Part shown: positions 35,252-44,857 of the stretch, in pieces | Position numbering within the stretch: position 1 is the first letter of the stretch | Layout of the letters: each line of letters opens with the position of its first letter | From: Parasphingorhabdus halotolerans | Lineage (GTDB): Bacteria > Pseudomonadota > Alphaproteobacteria > Sphingomonadales > Sphingomonadaceae | Assembly: GCF_012516475.1 (NCBI RefSeq) | Contig: NZ_CP051217.1 | Coordinates: 3,205,180 to 3,269,179 of the forward strand | Direction of reading: 5' to 3' | Length of the DNA: 64,000 nt | Notes under the pieces: model-generated | Told to the model about the DNA's origin: nothing | The model's database searches: none | What the model saw: only the letters and a program-made list of their open reading frames with translations | Made by a program: the position numbers and the translations under genes

Positions 35252-36765
35252 TGGCAAAACTCACCCGCCTCGGGCAACAAATCTGGACCAATTATCACAA
35301 GACTGCCGCGTGTAACGTCAAGGAACGACTGGAAATCGCCAACGGTGAAGAATCCGGCGGACGCGCCTATCTGAAGAGCGTTGCCGAAACCGTGTTGGAA
35401 CTTCTTAAGGAAGCGAAGCAATATAACATTCCAGTGCGTCCAATCGGCGCGGGATGGTCACCGGCGCCGATAAATATTGTCGAAGACGGCTGGCTGGTAG
35501 AAACTTTGCGGCTCAACAGGACGTTTAAACTGGACGCGGATGCCGTGCACCCGGATTGCGAGATACCGCCGGAGGCGCTGCTACTCGTGCAATGCGGCGC
35601 GACGGTTGATGAAGTCTATGAAAGTGCTGAGCAATTGGGTCGTTCACTGCGCACCGGCGGAGCAAGCAACGGCCAGAGCTTTGCCGGCGCCTGCGCTACG
35701 GGAACCCACGGTAGTGTCTGGAAATCAGGCGGCATCCAGGATCATGTCCGGGCGGTCCAGTTGGTCACGCCGGAACGCATATTTTGGATCGCGCCGGACA
35801 AGGCGGTTCTGTCGGATGAGTTTATTACGCAAACCGGGTCGGAGATAATCCGCGATGACCGGATTTTTGCCGCCTGTCAGGTGCATGTCGGGGCGATGGG
35901 ATTCATTACCGCGCTGCTGATTGAAACTGATCCTATCTATATGGTGCAGAACATCCAGAAAGCGACCAAGATTGAGCGCGAGCATATTGATTGGCTCTGC
36001 CGGGGCGAGTTCACGAAATTTTCACGCGAATTCGGGTTGAATGAAGAGCCCTATTTTCAGCAAATCATCCTCAATCCCTTTGATCCATTTGGGAAAAATG
36101 CTTTGTTGCGGTTTCTGTACAAGCGGCCATTCAACCCTGACATTAAACCGCCAACACCATCGCAAATGGGCGCGGGCTATGATGCACTGACATTGCTCGG
36201 TAATCTGATGGCGGAAAGCGAGTTCTTTAAGGCCGAGATATTGCAGGTCGCGATGGAGCGCGGATATCCTAAAGATCAGGATGTGGATGATCCGGAACGC
36301 ATAGCGACGTGGGGCAATACAACCGAAGAACATACACCAATCGCCAATCTGTTCAACGGTTCAGTGACGATCGAGCGGTCCCTTCTCAGTGAGGCTTTCG
36401 ATTTGATTATCGACAGTTTCCGGAAAGGCGGCGGTGGGACGGTGGTGACGTTGCGGTTCGTTCACAAAGCCCAAGGCTTGCTGGCACCGGCGCGGTGGGA
36501 GGACAATGTTGTGATTGATTTTGACGGGCCGAATGTCGAAAGCAGCCATAGCGGGTACAAGAAAGTTGTTGAGGCGCTGGATGATGCCGGTGTCCCGTTC
36601 ACGCGCCACTGGGGGAAAACCAATAATCTCGACGAACGCCGGGTGAAGCGGGATTATGAGCAGGATTATGCCAACTGGCGCTGGGCGCAGGCGCAAGTGA
36701 TGCCTGATCCGGCCGAGCGGCAGGTTTTTGCCAACGATGAACTGGTGAAACTGGGTTTGATTTAA
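35251..36765 (+). CDS. FAD-linked oxidase (FAD_binding_4 / gulonolactone-oxidase-like)
   Basis: A 504-residue flavoprotein of the vanillyl-alcohol-oxidase superfamily. The FAD pyrophosphate loop is seen as PVRPIGAGWSPAPI and RTGGASNGQSFAGACATGTH, with HGSVWKSGGIQDHVRAVQLV completing the domain. The C-terminal substrate domain contains VVTLRFVHKAQGLLAPARW and a final Trp/Tyr-rich stretch (RDYEQDYANWRWAQAQ). It is somewhat like aldonolactone oxidases, but no His-linked FAD motif is obvious. The GTG start overlaps the upstream membrane-protein gene. The natural substrate cannot be read from sequence. Confidence 0.85.
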   Translation: MAKLTRLGQQIWTNYHKTAACNVKERLEIANGEESGGRAYLKSVAETVLELLKEAKQYNIPVRPIGAGWSPAPINIVEDGWLVETLRLNRTFKLDADAVHPDCEIPPEALLLVQCGATVDEVYESAEQLGRSLRTGGASNGQSFAGACATGTHGSVWKSGGIQDHVRAVQLVTPERIFWIAPDKAVLSDEFITQTGSEIIRDDRIFAACQVHVGAMGFITALLIETDPIYMVQNIQKATKIEREHIDWLCRGEFTKFSREFGLNEEPYFQQIILNPFDPFGKNALLRFLYKRPFNPDIKPPTPSQMGAGYDALTLLGNLMAESEFFKAEILQVAMERGYPKDQDVDDPERIATWGNTTEEHTPIANLFNGSVTIERSLLSEAFDLIIDSFRKGGGGTVVTLRFVHKAQGLLAPARWEDNVVIDFDGPNVESSHSGYKKVVEALDDAGVPFTRHWGKTNNLDERRVKRDYEQDYANWRWAQAQVMPDPAERQVFANDELVKLGLI

Positions 36766-36784
36766 TTACCACGCAGGATCGACC

Positions 36785-36853
36785 CCCGCTCATGCCGAGC
36801 TTGTCGCAGCATCTCGTAAACAACCACCCTTCGACGGGCTCAGGGTGAGCGGG
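36785..36853. repeat. REP-like inverted repeat, copy 1
   Basis: Two imperfect arms, CCGCTCATGCCGAGCTTGTCG on the left (read from about 36786) and a matching CGACGGGCTCAGGGTGAGCGG on the right, enclose about 25 bases. The core GAGCTTGTCG/CGAC-GGCTC is shared with the element at 38757. It lies in the gap between the FAD oxidase and aspS. Confidence 0.7.
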
Positions 36854-36883
36854 TGGAAAGTACCGCTCTTCCTATCTCTACCC

Positions 36884-36912
36884 TTGACAAATGCGCGCTT
36901 CCCCTGTGTTAC
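36884..36912 (+). promoter_or_regulatory. Probable sigma-70 promoter of aspS
   Basis: TTGACA at 36884-36889 is a consensus -35 hexamer; TGTTAC at 36907-36912, 17 bases further on, is a weak -10. It would start transcription about 40 bases before the aspS ATG. Confidence 0.4.
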
Positions 36913-36959
36913 GCGCAGGACTTAACAATTAGATATTTTCTGAGATTTGAAGGCCCATC

Positions 36960-38744
36960 ATGCACGCATATCGCACCCATAATTGTTCGCAGCTCCGCCA
37001 ATCGGATGTTGGCCACGAAGCCCGTCTGTCTGGCTGGATCCATAACAAACGCGATCATGGCAATTTGCTGTTCGTCGATCTGCGCGATCATTTTGGTCTG
37101 ACCCAGATTGTTAGCGAACAGGGTAGTGACGCGTTCAAGCTGCTCGACGGCGCGCGCAAGGAATCGGTGATTACCGTGACCGGTAAAGTGACCGCGCGGT
37201 CGGATGAAACGATCAACACCAATCTGCCAACGGGCGAAATAGAGCTGGTTGCAGATACCGTCGATATGCAAGGGCCAGCGGAGGAATTGCCGATGCCGGT
37301 GTTTGGCGAGCAGGAATATCCCGAAGATATCCGCCTGCGCTATCGCTTCCTCGATCTGCGCCGCGAAAAAGTTCATGCCAATATGATGCTGCGTTCCAAG
37401 GTCATCAGCAGCCTGCGTAATCGCATGGTGGAGCAGGGCTTTACCGAATTTCAGACACCGATCCTGACGGCTTCCTCTCCTGAAGGCGCGCGCGATTATC
37501 TGGTGCCAAGCCGTGTCCATCCGGGCAAATTCTATGCGCTGCCGCAGGCCCCGCAGATGTTCAAGCAGATGCTGATGGTCGCCGGTTTTGACCGCTATTT
37601 CCAGATTGCGCCCTGTTTCCGTGATGAAGATGCGCGGGCGGATCGCTCTCCCGGTGAGTTTTATCAGCTCGACCTGGAAATGAGCTTTGTCACGCAGGAA
37701 GATGTGTTTCAGGCGCTTGAGCCGGTTCTGGCCGGTGTGTTTGAAGAATTTGCCGATGGGCGCAGCGTGACTCCAGCCGGTGAATTTCCGCGCATTCCGT
37801 ATAAAGAATCCATGCTGAAATACGGCTCGGATAAACCTGATCTGCGCAACCCGATCATCATTCAGGATGTGTCGGAGCATTTCAAAGGTTCGGGCTTCGG
37901 ACTGTTTGACAAAATCACTTCAACGGGCGGAACCGTGCGGGCTTTTGTCGCGCCGGAAGCGGGCAAGAAGAGCCGCAAGTTTTTCGATGCGATGAATGAT
38001 TGGGCGCGGGGCGAAGGCTTTGCGGGTCTGGGTTATATCAACATGAAGGACGGCGCGGCTGGCGGGCCGATTGCCAAGAACCACGGGGAAGAAGGCACGG
38101 CAAAGCTGCTCGCAGACCTCGGCTGTGGTCCCGATGATGGTGTGTTTTTTGCAGCGGGCAAAGAAGCGGATGCCGCGAAACTGGCCGGTGTGGCGCGGAC
38201 CCGCACGGCAGTACAACTGGATCTGATCGACGAAAACGCATTCAAATTCTGCTGGGTCGTCGATTATCCGATGTTTGAATATGATGAGGAACTCAAGAAA
38301 CTTGATTTCTCGCACAACCCGTTCTCGATGCCGCAGGGCGAACTGGACGCGCTGGAGAATAAAGACCCGCTCGATATTCTCGCCTGGCAATATGATATTG
38401 TCTGCAATGGCATTGAGCTCAGTTCCGGCGCGATCCGGAATCACCGGCCCGATATCATGTATAAAGCGTTTGAAATTGCCGGTTACACCAAGGAGCAGGT
38501 CGACACGGAATTTTCCGGAATGATTAACGCGCTGAAATATGGCGCGCCGCCGCATGGTGGTTCGGCTCCGGGTGTGGACCGGATCGTGATGCTGCTCGCG
38601 AACGAACCCAACATCCGCGAAGTCGTGCTGTTCCCGATGAACCAGAAAGCCGAAGACCTGATGATGAGCGCGCCAAGTGGTGTCTCGCAAAAGCAATTGC
38701 GCGAGCTGCATATTCGCGTTGTCGAGCCGCCGAAAGAAGGGTGA
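36960..38744 (+). CDS. aspS: Aspartyl-tRNA synthetase
   Basis: AspS charges tRNA-Asp; bacterial-type enzymes of many alphaproteobacteria are non-discriminating and also charge tRNA-Asn. The 594-residue length with a GAD insertion domain marks the bacterial type. Visible are the OB-fold anticodon domain ([20 protein letters not shown]), class II motif 2 ([20 protein letters not shown]) and motif 3 ([19 protein letters not shown]). [16 protein letters not shown] contributes to the active site. The 323-residue open frame opposite is a shadow. Confidence 0.97.
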   Translation: MHAYRTHNCSQLRQSDVGHEARLSGWIHNKRDHGNLLFVDLRDHFGLTQIVSEQGSDAFKLLDGARKESVITVTGKVTARSDETINTNLPTGEIELVADTVDMQGPAEELPMPVFGEQEYPEDIRLRYRFLDLRREKVHANMMLRSKVISSLRNRMVEQGFTEFQTPILTASSPEGARDYLVPSRVHPGKFYALPQAPQMFKQMLMVAGFDRYFQIAPCFRDEDARADRSPGEFYQLDLEMSFVTQEDVFQALEPVLAGVFEEFADGRSVTPAGEFPRIPYKESMLKYGSDKPDLRNPIIIQDVSEHFKGSGFGLFDKITSTGGTVRAFVAPEAGKKSRKFFDAMNDWARGEGFAGLGYINMKDGAAGGPIAKNHGEEGTAKLLADLGCGPDDGVFFAAGKEADAAKLAGVARTRTAVQLDLIDENAFKFCWVVDYPMFEYDEELKKLDFSHNPFSMPQGELDALENKDPLDILAWQYDIVCNGIELSSGAIRNHRPDIMYKAFEIAGYTKEQVDTEFSGMINALKYGAPPHGGSAPGVDRIVMLLANEPNIREVVLFPMNQKAEDLMMSAPSGVSQKQLRELHIRVVEPPKEG

Positions 38745-38756
38745 ATATCGGGGCCA

Positions 38757-38827
38757 CCGTTCGTCCTGAGCTTGTCGAAGGACACATGGTGCGCGAACCG
38801 GTGCTTCGACAGGCTCAGCACGAACGG
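38757..38827. repeat. REP-like inverted repeat, copy 2
   Basis: The left arm CCGTTCGTCCTGAGCTTGTC (continuing GAAGGAC, 38757-38783) and right arm (38801-38827, ending GGCTCAGCACGAACGG) match in 24 of 27 positions as inverted repeats around a 17-base loop. This is the motif TCGACAAGCTCAGG common between genes in sphingomonads. It ends seven bases before the next start codon. Confidence 0.8.
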
Positions 38828-38834
38828 AGTTTTT

Positions 38835-39688
38835 ATGTCGCAACCTGAACAAAAGGACTTCGCGTCGCTTCAAGGCGACCTCTGCTATTTCGAATGGGGC
38901 GAGGCAGGAGAGGGGCCGTCAATCCTGTTGCTCCATGCCACGGGTTTTCACGCGCGCTGCTGGGATAAGGTGGTCGCTGCCTTTCCCAAGGAGACACACG
39001 TCGTAGCGGTCGACCAGCTTGGTCACGGCCGCAGTGCCAAACCCGAAATCACCGATTGGGCAATCATCGCCGGTGCCACAACCGAACTGGTGCAATCTCT
39101 CGGCATCAAATTTGCCGTTGCCGCAGGCCACAGCATGGGCGGGCATTGTCTGGTGCAAACCGCCGCTGCGCTTCCCGATCAGATAGCGCGGCTGGTTCTC
39201 GTTGATCCGGTGATCATGAACCGCGAGGCTTATCAAAACCCGCCGGATTACAGCGCGACAAACCATATGGTTTCAAAGCGCCGCAACAGCTGGGCAGCGC
39301 CGGACGAGATGTTTGACCGTTTCAAGGACCGCCGCCCTACAGCCTGTGGGACACTGCGGTGCTGCGCGATTATTGCGAATATGGACTGCTCGCTGATGGA
39401 GAAGGAGGCTACCAGCTTGCTTGTCCGCCGCAAACCGAGGCTTCGGTTTATGCAACAAGTGCATCGATTGATCCCTGGCCATTGATCAATACGATCGAGC
39501 AACCGGTAAAAGTGCTCCGTGCACCGCAAATCAAACAGGATGGCGTGTTCGATTTCGCCTCCTCACCGACACCGCCGGAGCTGGCCAGCAGTTTTGCAAA
39601 CGGTGTGGACATCTACATTCCGGAACTGACGCATTTCATGCCGATGCAGGATCCAGAACGGATTGCGGCGTTAATTTTCGAAGACTGA
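38835..39688 (+). pseudogene. Alpha/beta hydrolase, frameshifted near codon 167
   Basis: An alpha/beta-hydrolase fold protein of about 284 residues, split by one frameshift. The first frame gives ILLLHATGFHARCWDKVVAA, VVAVDQLGHGRSAKPE and the nucleophile elbow AAGHSMGGHC; at about 39332-39338 the frame breaks. The continuation in the next frame reads YSLWDTAVLRDYCEYGLLAD and ends ELTHFMPMQDPERIAALIFE, with the catalytic His. Adding one C to the CCC run at 39335 restores a single protein. All catalytic elements are present, so either a sequencing error or a very recent mutation is likely. Substrate unknown. Confidence 0.85.
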
Positions 39689-39741
39689 TAATCACGGTTA
39701 ACTCGTTGGCTGTTTTCTGAATTTTCGGTTACTATCGGTCC

Positions 39742-40527
39742 ATGACTATTGACCTGAAAGATTATGAATCCGGCACCAAATTTGACGGTGATTATGACGA
39801 ATCCCTCAAGGCACTGCAGGAGCGGCTCGCGCATGTGCATTTCAAGCATATCATTCATGGCAGTCGATCAATCATTGTCTGCGAAGGCTGGGATGCGGCT
39901 GGGAAGGGCGGTTCGATTCGCCGGATGACCTCCGAATGGGATCCGCGGTATTTTGATGTCTGGCCGATCGGCGCGCCGACCAAAGAGGAAAAAGATCGCC
40001 ATTTCCTGTGGCGATTCTGGCAGAAATTACCGGGCAGCCGTGAAATCGCCGTGTTTGATCGCAGCTGGTATGGTCGCGTGCTGGTCGAACGTGTGGAAGG
40101 CTTTTGTACCGATGCGGACTGGAAACGCGGATACGACGAGATCAATGAATTTGAGGCACAGCAAAAAGATGGCGGCACGAATTTGGTAAAGCTGTTTTTC
40201 CATGTGACACAGGAAGAGCAGGACGAGCGCTTCGCCCGGCGCCTCGACACCCCCCATAAAAGCTGGAAAATCACAGAAGAGGATTTCCGTAACAGAGAGA
40301 AACGTGGCGAATATCTTGATGCGATGGCGGACATGTTCAAATATACGGACACCCGCTGGGCGCCCTGGCAGGTGATCGACGGCAACGACAAGAAATCGGC
40401 CCGGATTGCGGCGATGACCCATATCGCCGATACGCTGGAAGCGGCCTTGCCGGAGGAATTGCCCGAGCTTGATCCGGAGATTCTGAAGCAGGCGAAAAAG
40501 GCATTTGGTTATAAGGCAAAAGATTAG
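39742..40527 (+). CDS. ppk2: Polyphosphate kinase 2
   Basis: PPK2 transfers phosphate between polyphosphate and nucleotides, usually making GTP or ATP from NDPs. The 261-residue one-domain protein has the Walker A SIIVCEGWDAAGKGGSIRRM, the family motif FLWRFWQKLPGSREIAVFDR followed by SWYGRVLVERVEGF, and a lid region with KSWKITEEDFRNREKRGEY. Length fits the short PPK2 class. With ppk1 and ppx it gives this window three polyphosphate enzymes. A start with no strong ribosome site (ATG at 39742) is supported by the normal N-terminus. Confidence 0.93.
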   Translation: MTIDLKDYESGTKFDGDYDESLKALQERLAHVHFKHIIHGSRSIIVCEGWDAAGKGGSIRRMTSEWDPRYFDVWPIGAPTKEEKDRHFLWRFWQKLPGSREIAVFDRSWYGRVLVERVEGFCTDADWKRGYDEINEFEAQQKDGGTNLVKLFFHVTQEEQDERFARRLDTPHKSWKITEEDFRNREKRGEYLDAMADMFKYTDTRWAPWQVIDGNDKKSARIAAMTHIADTLEAALPEELPELDPEILKQAKKAFGYKAKD

Positions 40528-40661
40528 GGATCGGGCGTTGCCCTGCCGGTCACTATAGGATGTGCGATAAGCTCAAAACATAATTTCGCCTGCGATATCT
40601 CATCAGGTGATAAAGAGGTTCTGGAACCTTTAGGTTCGCGTCAATCGCTGCGCCAGGTGCC

Positions 40662-40695
40662 AAAAAAAGCGCGCCAGCCTTTCGGCCGACGCGCT
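40662..40695 (-). terminator. Intrinsic terminator of the outer-membrane protein gene
   Basis: On the minus strand AGCGCG and CGCGCT, with an inner GGCC/GGC-type pairing around a GAAA loop, form a strong hairpin followed by seven T residues (40662-40668 as A on the plus strand). It stands 23 bases after the stop of the gene at 40718. Confidence 0.85.
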
Positions 40696-40717
40696 CAATA
40701 TTCAAGTTGTGGCCTTT

Positions 40718-41446
40718 CTAGAAGCGGAAGCCGATTCCAGCCATGATCTGGTGGCGATCGAGATCGACACCAATTTCATTATTTCCATTGAACAATGTGT
40801 CGTTGAATTTCAGCGAGCTATAGTTGGAATAGCGGTATTCCAGTTTCACGAAACCGCTGGAACCAATTCCGGCAAGTCCGAGTCCGATCAACTGCTCGAC
40901 GCCTGCGCCGATACGATAACCGTCGACCTGCTGGCTATCATCAAAATTGAAGTTCACGCCGTCGGCCGCAAGATTGTCCTGAAAACGCGATTCCACTGCG
41001 GTGTTGGTATAACCACCTTTGGCATAGAGCAGCGTGGTAGGCGCAACCTGGGCACCGATGCGGGCACCAACATATAGATCGCGCTTCAGATTGATCCGGT
41101 AACCAAAAGGCGCAGACAGACCCTCGTCAGATTCTTGCTCGCCGGTAGAATCCATATATTCGCCTTCAATGCCGAATACGACTGGGCCAGCGTCAAAATC
41201 ATAGCCGAGACCAAAGCCATAGGCCAAGCCGTCGACAGACTGGTCGATACCGTTATCCTCGAATATGCCGTCATTATTTGTGTCGATGTCCGTATCGCTG
41301 CCTGAGCGCAGCGTATCATAACCGAGAAGAATTTCGGCGCGAGGGCCTGTGAACGGGGATGTCTCCTGCGCCTGAGCGGCTGCAGGCACAATCATGCTAC
41401 CGGCCAGAAGGGTCAGAATTAGGGGGACTTCATTATTAAACTCCAT
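40718..41446 (-). CDS. Outer-membrane beta-barrel protein (OmpW/Opa-like porin family)
   Basis: A 242-residue outer-membrane protein: signal peptide (PLILTLLAGSMIVPAAAQAQ), then an eight-stranded barrel with alternating hydrophobic strands (PRAEILLGYDTLR, GLAYGFGLGYDFDA, RDLYVGARIGAQVA, SGFVKLEYRYSNYS), ending with Phe (HQIMAGIGFRF), the usual assembly signal. The start is doubtful. The ATG at 41446 has no ribosome site, whereas the ATG at 41423, out of frame by one base, has GGAG seven bases upstream. Inserting one C in the CCCCC run (41412-41416) would join it to the frame and give MKSPLILTLLAGSM. A terminator follows. Confidence 0.82.
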   Translation of the reverse strand: MEFNNEVPLILTLLAGSMIVPAAAQAQETSPFTGPRAEILLGYDTLRSGSDTDIDTNNDGIFEDNGIDQSVDGLAYGFGLGYDFDAGPVVFGIEGEYMDSTGEQESDEGLSAPFGYRINLKRDLYVGARIGAQVAPTTLLYAKGGYTNTAVESRFQDNLAADGVNFNFDDSQQVDGYRIGAGVEQLIGLGLAGIGSSGFVKLEYRYSNYSSLKFNDTLFNGNNEIGVDLDRHQIMAGIGFRF

Positions 41447-41811
41447 TTACTACTATTGGTTGTCATACTGCGACAACCGGGGGAAATGCCCGATACTTCA
41501 CGGGGCTTGCTCTCCGATGAACCGCCGCAAATAACCGGCCCGTTCACGGATGAATGGTGCTAACGCGACGACCGGTACGATGGTTCCAACGGTCTGCCGC
41601 ATAAAATAAGAATGTCGGGATATTCACTCGCCGTGTTACAAATTTGCACCACTTGATATCGACTGTCCTTGCCGATTTATGCGACTTAAGCGCCCTCATA
41701 GGTCAGTGGCATGAGACCCCCGCCGGCATCGCAATTTTATCTCTGTATCCAAGAATGAACGCGCGTTTTCCCTCAAACCTGCTGCCATTTGCAGCAGTCG
41801 TCTAGCATCCG
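41447..41811. other. Intergenic region between slt and the outer-membrane protein gene
   Basis: 365 bases without a gene. It should contain the leftward promoter of the barrel protein and the 3' end of slt. A 7-bp hairpin (CTGCTGC/GCAGCAG, 41779-41797) lies just past the slt stop but has no T tract. No RNA gene or repeat unit is seen. Confidence 0.55.
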
Positions 41812-43854
41812 CTACCCCTTATAATTCTTCCCGATATAGCGGGTCAGTGGCGTATCGGTTTGCCATTTCGGGCCGCGCGGGTTGAGTGTGTCGTAGACCA
41901 CCGCATTTTCCAGCACGCGTTTGACATAGTTGCGGGTCTCGGAAATCGGGATGTCTTCAATCCATTTCACCCAGTCGATGCCGCCCATGCGCGGGTCGCC
42001 GTTGGCGCGGAGCCATTTGTTTACGTTGCCGGGGCCAGCGTTATAGGCCGCAACGGCAAGCGGGTGCGAGCCTCCATAATAGTCCAGCATACGCTCAAAA
42101 TAACCGCTGCCCAGCTTGATATTATACTGCGGATCATCGGTGAGCGCCGAGATATTATAGCTGAGACCGTTTTTGCCGGCCTGTTCGCGCGCGGTGCCGG
42201 GCATCAGCTGCATCAGTCCGCGAGCGCCTGCATGGCTGATCGCGCCTTGGGCAAACTGGCTTTCCTGACGGGTAATCGCGTGGATTGTGGTCCAGCTATT
42301 CTCGTAACCGAAGGGAACCGGGAGCGTGGGAAACAACGTAGAATCATCAACGGTTTCGACCGCACCAATGCTACTGATCCCGGCAATTACGCCCATATCG
42401 CGCTGACCAATGCGGGCCGACAAATCGCTGATCAGTGCATAATCCTTGGGTGTCTTGGCATTAAAAGCCAATGCCCGATAAAAGCGAATTTGCTCTTTCC
42501 ACGGCGCGCTGCGGGCTGATGATCTTGCTGCGACCACCAGCGGTTGATTGTCAAAGTCGCGTCGATCCTGATCCGTTATTTCCACCGGGTGAGTACGATT
42601 GAATTTTGGTAGTGCCCGGCCGAGCCGTTCATGGGCGAGTTGACCGTAGAAATAGGCGGGAAATTGGGCGGCTTTTTCAAAATAGGCATTTGCTTCAGAG
42701 GATTGGCCCGCTTCGGCAGCCGCGCGGCCGGCCCAATAATAGCCTTTCGAGCGGATATTGGGCGAATCGTATGAGCGCGCATAGCGGTCAAACATGCCAA
42801 TCGCTTTGTCCGGCTGGCGCAGGCCATTCAATGCAGATGTTCCCGCGATCCATGCGAGATCGGAATATTTGTCGCGAACCCGGCTGTTCTCTTTGGCGAT
42901 GTCGGTGGGTGTTGCGTAAGCATCATCAAGTTTTGATGCGATATTATAGGCGGTAGACCATTGATTATCGTTTTGCGCCGCCTCGGCGTTGAGCAACATG
43001 GCCTCAAACCATGTTTCGGGCATGACCGGTTTGACGCGCAGTTCCGGGCGGTTGGCGAGCAATTGCCGTGCTGAAGCGCTTTGCCCCTGGTTGCGCAAAT
43101 AGCGTGCACGATCGGCAAGATAGCCAGCATCGTCGTTGGCGATCGCCCCCACGGCACTGGCCAGCGCATTGGCGCTTGGAGATTCTGTCAGCTGGGCAAG
43201 GCGGGCTTCGAAGACCGGACGGCGCGTACCGGAAGTGAAGCTGATCTGGCGCGCAGCGTCGCGGGTCGCGCGCGCCCACAGCAGCGCGTCCATCCGCGTA
43301 TCATGATCATCAATGGTCAGCGCAGAGCTGAACCGGCTGATCAAGGCCGCTTCATCCTCATCGGTCAATGTCCCGCCGCGCCATGCGTTTTTGGCCCATT
43401 GGTTGGCGGTCGCGCTATCACCTTTGGCTTGCAGCGCCACGGCAAATTTCGCGGCTCCAGCGTTGGTGATTGGTTCAAAGCGGCTGAAGAAGGCAATAAC
43501 CCGGTCTGGCGAGAAGCTGTTGATGTTTATCGCCTGTTCGGCATTGCGCTGCATCCGGGTGTCGTCCGGCCATCCTGGATAGGTGACGAGGAAACCGGCA
43601 TAATCTTCAAACGAATAATTGTCAGAACCCGTGAGTACGCGCCAGCGCTGGAGAGCGAGCTGGGCATTGCCGCCTGTCGGATCGGATAAATCGCTTCCGC
43701 CGCTTTCTTGCCACCCGAGCTGTTCAGCCGCCATGCACGCGGCAGGGGTCAATAAAAGAGCCGCAATTGTGATGCGGGATGCGATACGCAATGACACCGA
43801 AGCGGTTGCCATATTTTGGGCCTTTGGGATAAATCTTGATACCATGCTGGACAT
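41812..43854 (-). CDS. slt: Soluble lytic murein transglycosylase
   Basis: Slt cleaves peptidoglycan between MurNAc and GlcNAc, making anhydro ends. The C-terminal SLT domain (about residues 515-640) shows ITRQESQFAQGAISHAGARG with the catalytic Glu, then LMQLMPGTAREQAG and the Y-containing AVAAYNAGPGNVNKWLR. Upstream is the long helical superhelix typical of Slt70. The start is chosen at ATG 43854, with AAGGAG 12 bases upstream, giving 680 residues and a signal peptide that ends near PAACMAAEQ. An ATG at 43812 gives a shorter signal peptide and is also possible; PAAC is not a good lipobox. Confidence 0.9.
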   Translation of the reverse strand: MSSMVSRFIPKAQNMATASVSLRIASRITIAALLLTPAACMAAEQLGWQESGGSDLSDPTGGNAQLALQRWRVLTGSDNYSFEDYAGFLVTYPGWPDDTRMQRNAEQAININSFSPDRVIAFFSRFEPITNAGAAKFAVALQAKGDSATANQWAKNAWRGGTLTDEDEAALISRFSSALTIDDHDTRMDALLWARATRDAARQISFTSGTRRPVFEARLAQLTESPSANALASAVGAIANDDAGYLADRARYLRNQGQSASARQLLANRPELRVKPVMPETWFEAMLLNAEAAQNDNQWSTAYNIASKLDDAYATPTDIAKENSRVRDKYSDLAWIAGTSALNGLRQPDKAIGMFDRYARSYDSPNIRSKGYYWAGRAAAEAGQSSEANAYFEKAAQFPAYFYGQLAHERLGRALPKFNRTHPVEITDQDRRDFDNQPLVVAARSSARSAPWKEQIRFYRALAFNAKTPKDYALISDLSARIGQRDMGVIAGISSIGAVETVDDSTLFPTLPVPFGYENSWTTIHAITRQESQFAQGAISHAGARGLMQLMPGTAREQAGKNGLSYNISALTDDPQYNIKLGSGYFERMLDYYGGSHPLAVAAYNAGPGNVNKWLRANGDPRMGGIDWVKWIEDIPISETRNYVKRVLENAVVYDTLNPRGPKWQTDTPLTRYIGKNYKG

Positions 43855-43968
43855 TTTGGGGGTAGGCTCCTTATCAGGCGCTGAATGAACAACTATGTAG
43901 CTGTTCATGACTATTGTGCTTCGAAGATTGCTTTGCCAATTTCCGGCTCAAACATAAAGGTTTATTCG

Positions 43969-44844
43969 ATGTTTTCTGGTTCAATTCCCGCTCTGGTGAC
44001 TCCATTTTACGATGGATCGTTTGCGGAGAAGAAATTCCGTGCGTTGGTTGACTGGCAAATCGAGCAGGGAAGCAGTGCACTGGTGCCGTGCGGGACGACC
44101 GGCGAAGCGTCTACATTGTCCAATGCCGAGCACCACCGCGTGATTGAAGTCTGCATTGAGCAGGCCGCTGGGCGTGTGCCGGTAATTGCCGGATGTGGTT
44201 CCAATGATACGACCAACGCTTTGCTGCATTTGAATTTTTCCAAGAAATGCGGGGCAGCAGCGGGGCTGGTTGTGGCGCCATATTATAATCGCCCGAATCA
44301 GGAAGGCATCACCGCGCATTTTACCACGCTGACCGAGAAAAATGATTTGCCGCTAGTACTCTATAATGTTCCTGCCAGAACGGTGACCGATATCCAGCCG
44401 GCCACCGTCGCAGCGCTCTCCAAGATCCCGACTGTGGTGGCGATCAAGGACGCGAGCGGTCAGATAGATCGGTTTACTGATCACCGTCTGGCGTGCGCAG
44501 ATGACTTTTGCCTGTTGTCCGGCGTCGATGAATTGTCGCTGGCCTCTAATGCCTCGGGCGCCTCGGGCTGTATTTCAGTGACGGCCAATGTTGCGCCAAA
44601 ACTGTGCGCAGAGTTTCAGGCGGCGTGCGCAGCGGGTGACTATGCCAAGGCGCGTGAACTCAATGATGTGCTTTACCCGCTCCATAAAGCGCTATTCTCC
44701 GATGCGTCTCCCGGTCCGGTTAAATACGCCTTGTCGAGGGTGATCGAAGGCTTCCCGACAGATCTGCGTCTGCCGATGACGCCGCCATCTGAAGCCAGCC
44801 GCAAAGCTGTGGATGCGGCGCTTGAGGGCGCAGGACTGATTTGA
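43969..44844 (+). CDS. dapA: 4-hydroxy-tetrahydrodipicolinate synthase
   Basis: DapA condenses pyruvate with aspartate semialdehyde, the first step of the lysine and diaminopimelate branch. The 291-residue protein has [14 protein letters not shown] at the start, [16 protein letters not shown], the Tyr motif [16 protein letters not shown], and the Schiff-base Lys in [14 protein letters not shown]. The ATG at 43969 has AAAGG eight bases upstream; the open frame further upstream is non-coding. It is divergent from slt, and smpB follows after 13 bases. Confidence 0.96.
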   Translation: MFSGSIPALVTPFYDGSFAEKKFRALVDWQIEQGSSALVPCGTTGEASTLSNAEHHRVIEVCIEQAAGRVPVIAGCGSNDTTNALLHLNFSKKCGAAAGLVVAPYYNRPNQEGITAHFTTLTEKNDLPLVLYNVPARTVTDIQPATVAALSKIPTVVAIKDASGQIDRFTDHRLACADDFCLLSGVDELSLASNASGASGCISVTANVAPKLCAEFQAACAAGDYAKARELNDVLYPLHKALFSDASPGPVKYALSRVIEGFPTDLRLPMTPPSEASRKAVDAALEGAGLI

Positions 44845-44857
44845 TGGTCCAAAGCTA

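Noticed and set aside
36909..37880. 323-residue open frame antisense to aspS
   Set aside because: It is a shadow of the conserved aspS coding sequence and has no recognisable domain.
17079..41665. TTGATATCGACTG present both upstream of lptD (17079) and upstream of the outer-membrane protein gene (41653)
   Set aside because: A shared 13-mer is expected by chance several times in 64 kb, the flanks differ, and no other copy is seen in a promoter.
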